Positions 63,627-64,000 of a stretch of DNA of 64,000 bases are shown piece by piece (position 1 is the first letter of the stretch; every line of letters begins with the position of its first letter). The notes under the pieces are model-generated. The model was given only the letters and a program-made list of their open reading frames with translations. It did no database searches and was not told the DNA's origin. Origin of the DNA: Vibrio parahaemolyticus. Lineage in GTDB: Bacteria; Pseudomonadota; Gammaproteobacteria; Enterobacterales; Vibrionaceae. A program made the translations under genes and the position numbers. Location: contig NZ_UHIL01000001.1 in NCBI RefSeq assembly GCF_900460535.1, positions 124,001 to 188,000 on the forward strand, read 5' to 3'.

Positions 63627-64000
63627 ATGAAACCAAGGCTAACCCTTTTGCCTTTGGCCTTTGTCGTCAGTGCTGCTCAGGCTCAACTCGCTGAAACTGC
63701 AGGGTTCAGCGGCGAAATCTCAATCAATGCTGGTGTGATTTCATCGGAGTCGAACTTTAATACCGACAACAGCAAAACCATCGACTCGTTAAACCAAAGC
63801 GCTGAAAGCGACACAACCGTCATCGCAGCGCCGCTCGGAAGTATCGCCTACACGTTTGGTCACCAACTCAACCACCAAGTGTATGCTGGTACAACGCGTT
63901 CCGATGTGGCAGTCGGTACGCTGGCTTTTCAATTAGGCTATCAGTACGAACTGCCGTCAGGCACAGTATTGGATGTCTCTTACCTTCCGACCGTCCTCAA
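63627..64000 (+). CDS. DUF2860-like outer-membrane protein (partial, cut by window end)
   Basis: The first 124 codons of a larger gene. A signal peptide (MKPRLTLLPLAFVVSAAQA|QL) leads to a beta-strand-rich sequence (AGFSGEISINAGVISSESNF; LGSIAYTFGHQLNHQVYAGTTR) like the start of a small outer-membrane barrel. I believe it to be DUF2860, a Vibrio family. AAGGAG lies eight bases ahead of the ATG. The C-terminal strand, which would prove a barrel, is outside. Confidence 0.7.
   Translation, partial: MKPRLTLLPLAFVVSAAQAQLAETAGFSGEISINAGVISSESNFNTDNSKTIDSLNQSAESDTTVIAAPLGSIAYTFGHQLNHQVYAGTTRSDVAVGTLAFQLGYQYELPSGTVLDVSYLPTVL

Overview
The window is chromosomal DNA of a Vibrio, most like the harveyi/parahaemolyticus group. 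The evidence is the gene content and order (tsaC-hemF-aroE-DUF1488-yrdA, dprA-smg, def-fmt-rsmB-trkA-trkH, a thiC-E-F-S-G-H operon, yihD/srkA/dsbA), the rRNA operon layout with Glu-Lys-Val spacer tRNAs and a distal Asp tRNA, a GGA-rich CsrB-type RNA with a VarA/UvrY box, and parS sites of the type used by chromosome I of vibrios. Two rRNA operons point the same way (minus strand): one lies complete at about 35.8-41.6 kb, and the window opens inside the leader of a second. Co-orientation of rrn with replication, plus the parS sites, suggests that the replication origin lies beyond the right edge. The species call is inference from remembered family and gene-order knowledge; no database search was possible.

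Layout. 1-371: promoter and leader of an rRNA operon whose 16S gene lies off the left edge. 0.37-9.2 kb: fre, a [2Fe-2S] ferredoxin translationally coupled to an unusually long ubiD, an exported unknown protein, rho, trxA, rhlB, gppA. 9.3-17 kb: yhhQ behind a candidate preQ1 riboswitch, a DUF3630 protein, recQ, rarD, an AraC regulator, a LysE-type exporter and ggt. 17.0-17.8 kb has no protein gene; it holds a VarA/UvrY box, the CsrB-like RNA and a 7-copy hexanucleotide repeat. 17.8-27.4 kb: uvrD, a four-gene bufferin (RiPP metallophore) cluster, a small unknown protein, a divergent MFS/LysR pair and an aminopeptidase P. 27.5-34.1 kb: the thiamin operon with its TPP riboswitch and two perfect parS sites. 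34.1-35.7 kb: crcB and a decayed IS630-type element. 35.8-41.6 kb: the rRNA operon (16S - Glu/Lys/Val tRNAs - 23S - 5S - Asp tRNA).

41.7-64 kb is mostly housekeeping: yrdA, DUF1488, aroE, hemF, tsaC, purEK behind a PurR box, a zinc-ribbon protein, smg, dprA, a LysM protein, def, fmt, rsmB, trkAH, a DUF3157 protein, a hemolysin III-family protein, a Spo0M-like arrestin, two tiny tandem ORFs, yihD, ccoG, srkA, dsbA, an acyltransferase and the start of a DUF2860 outer-membrane protein.

The most interesting items are: the bufferin cluster (precursor with signal peptide and four cysteines, MNIO enzyme, DUF2063 partner, DoxX protein), whose second gene starts inside a near-perfect parS; the parS family between 10 and 31 kb, including one encoded inside thiE; the candidate preQ1-I riboswitch on yhhQ; an internal duplication in UbiD; a ThiE with a 225-residue N-terminal extension; and an undescribed bicistronic pair of small ORFs with its own terminator.
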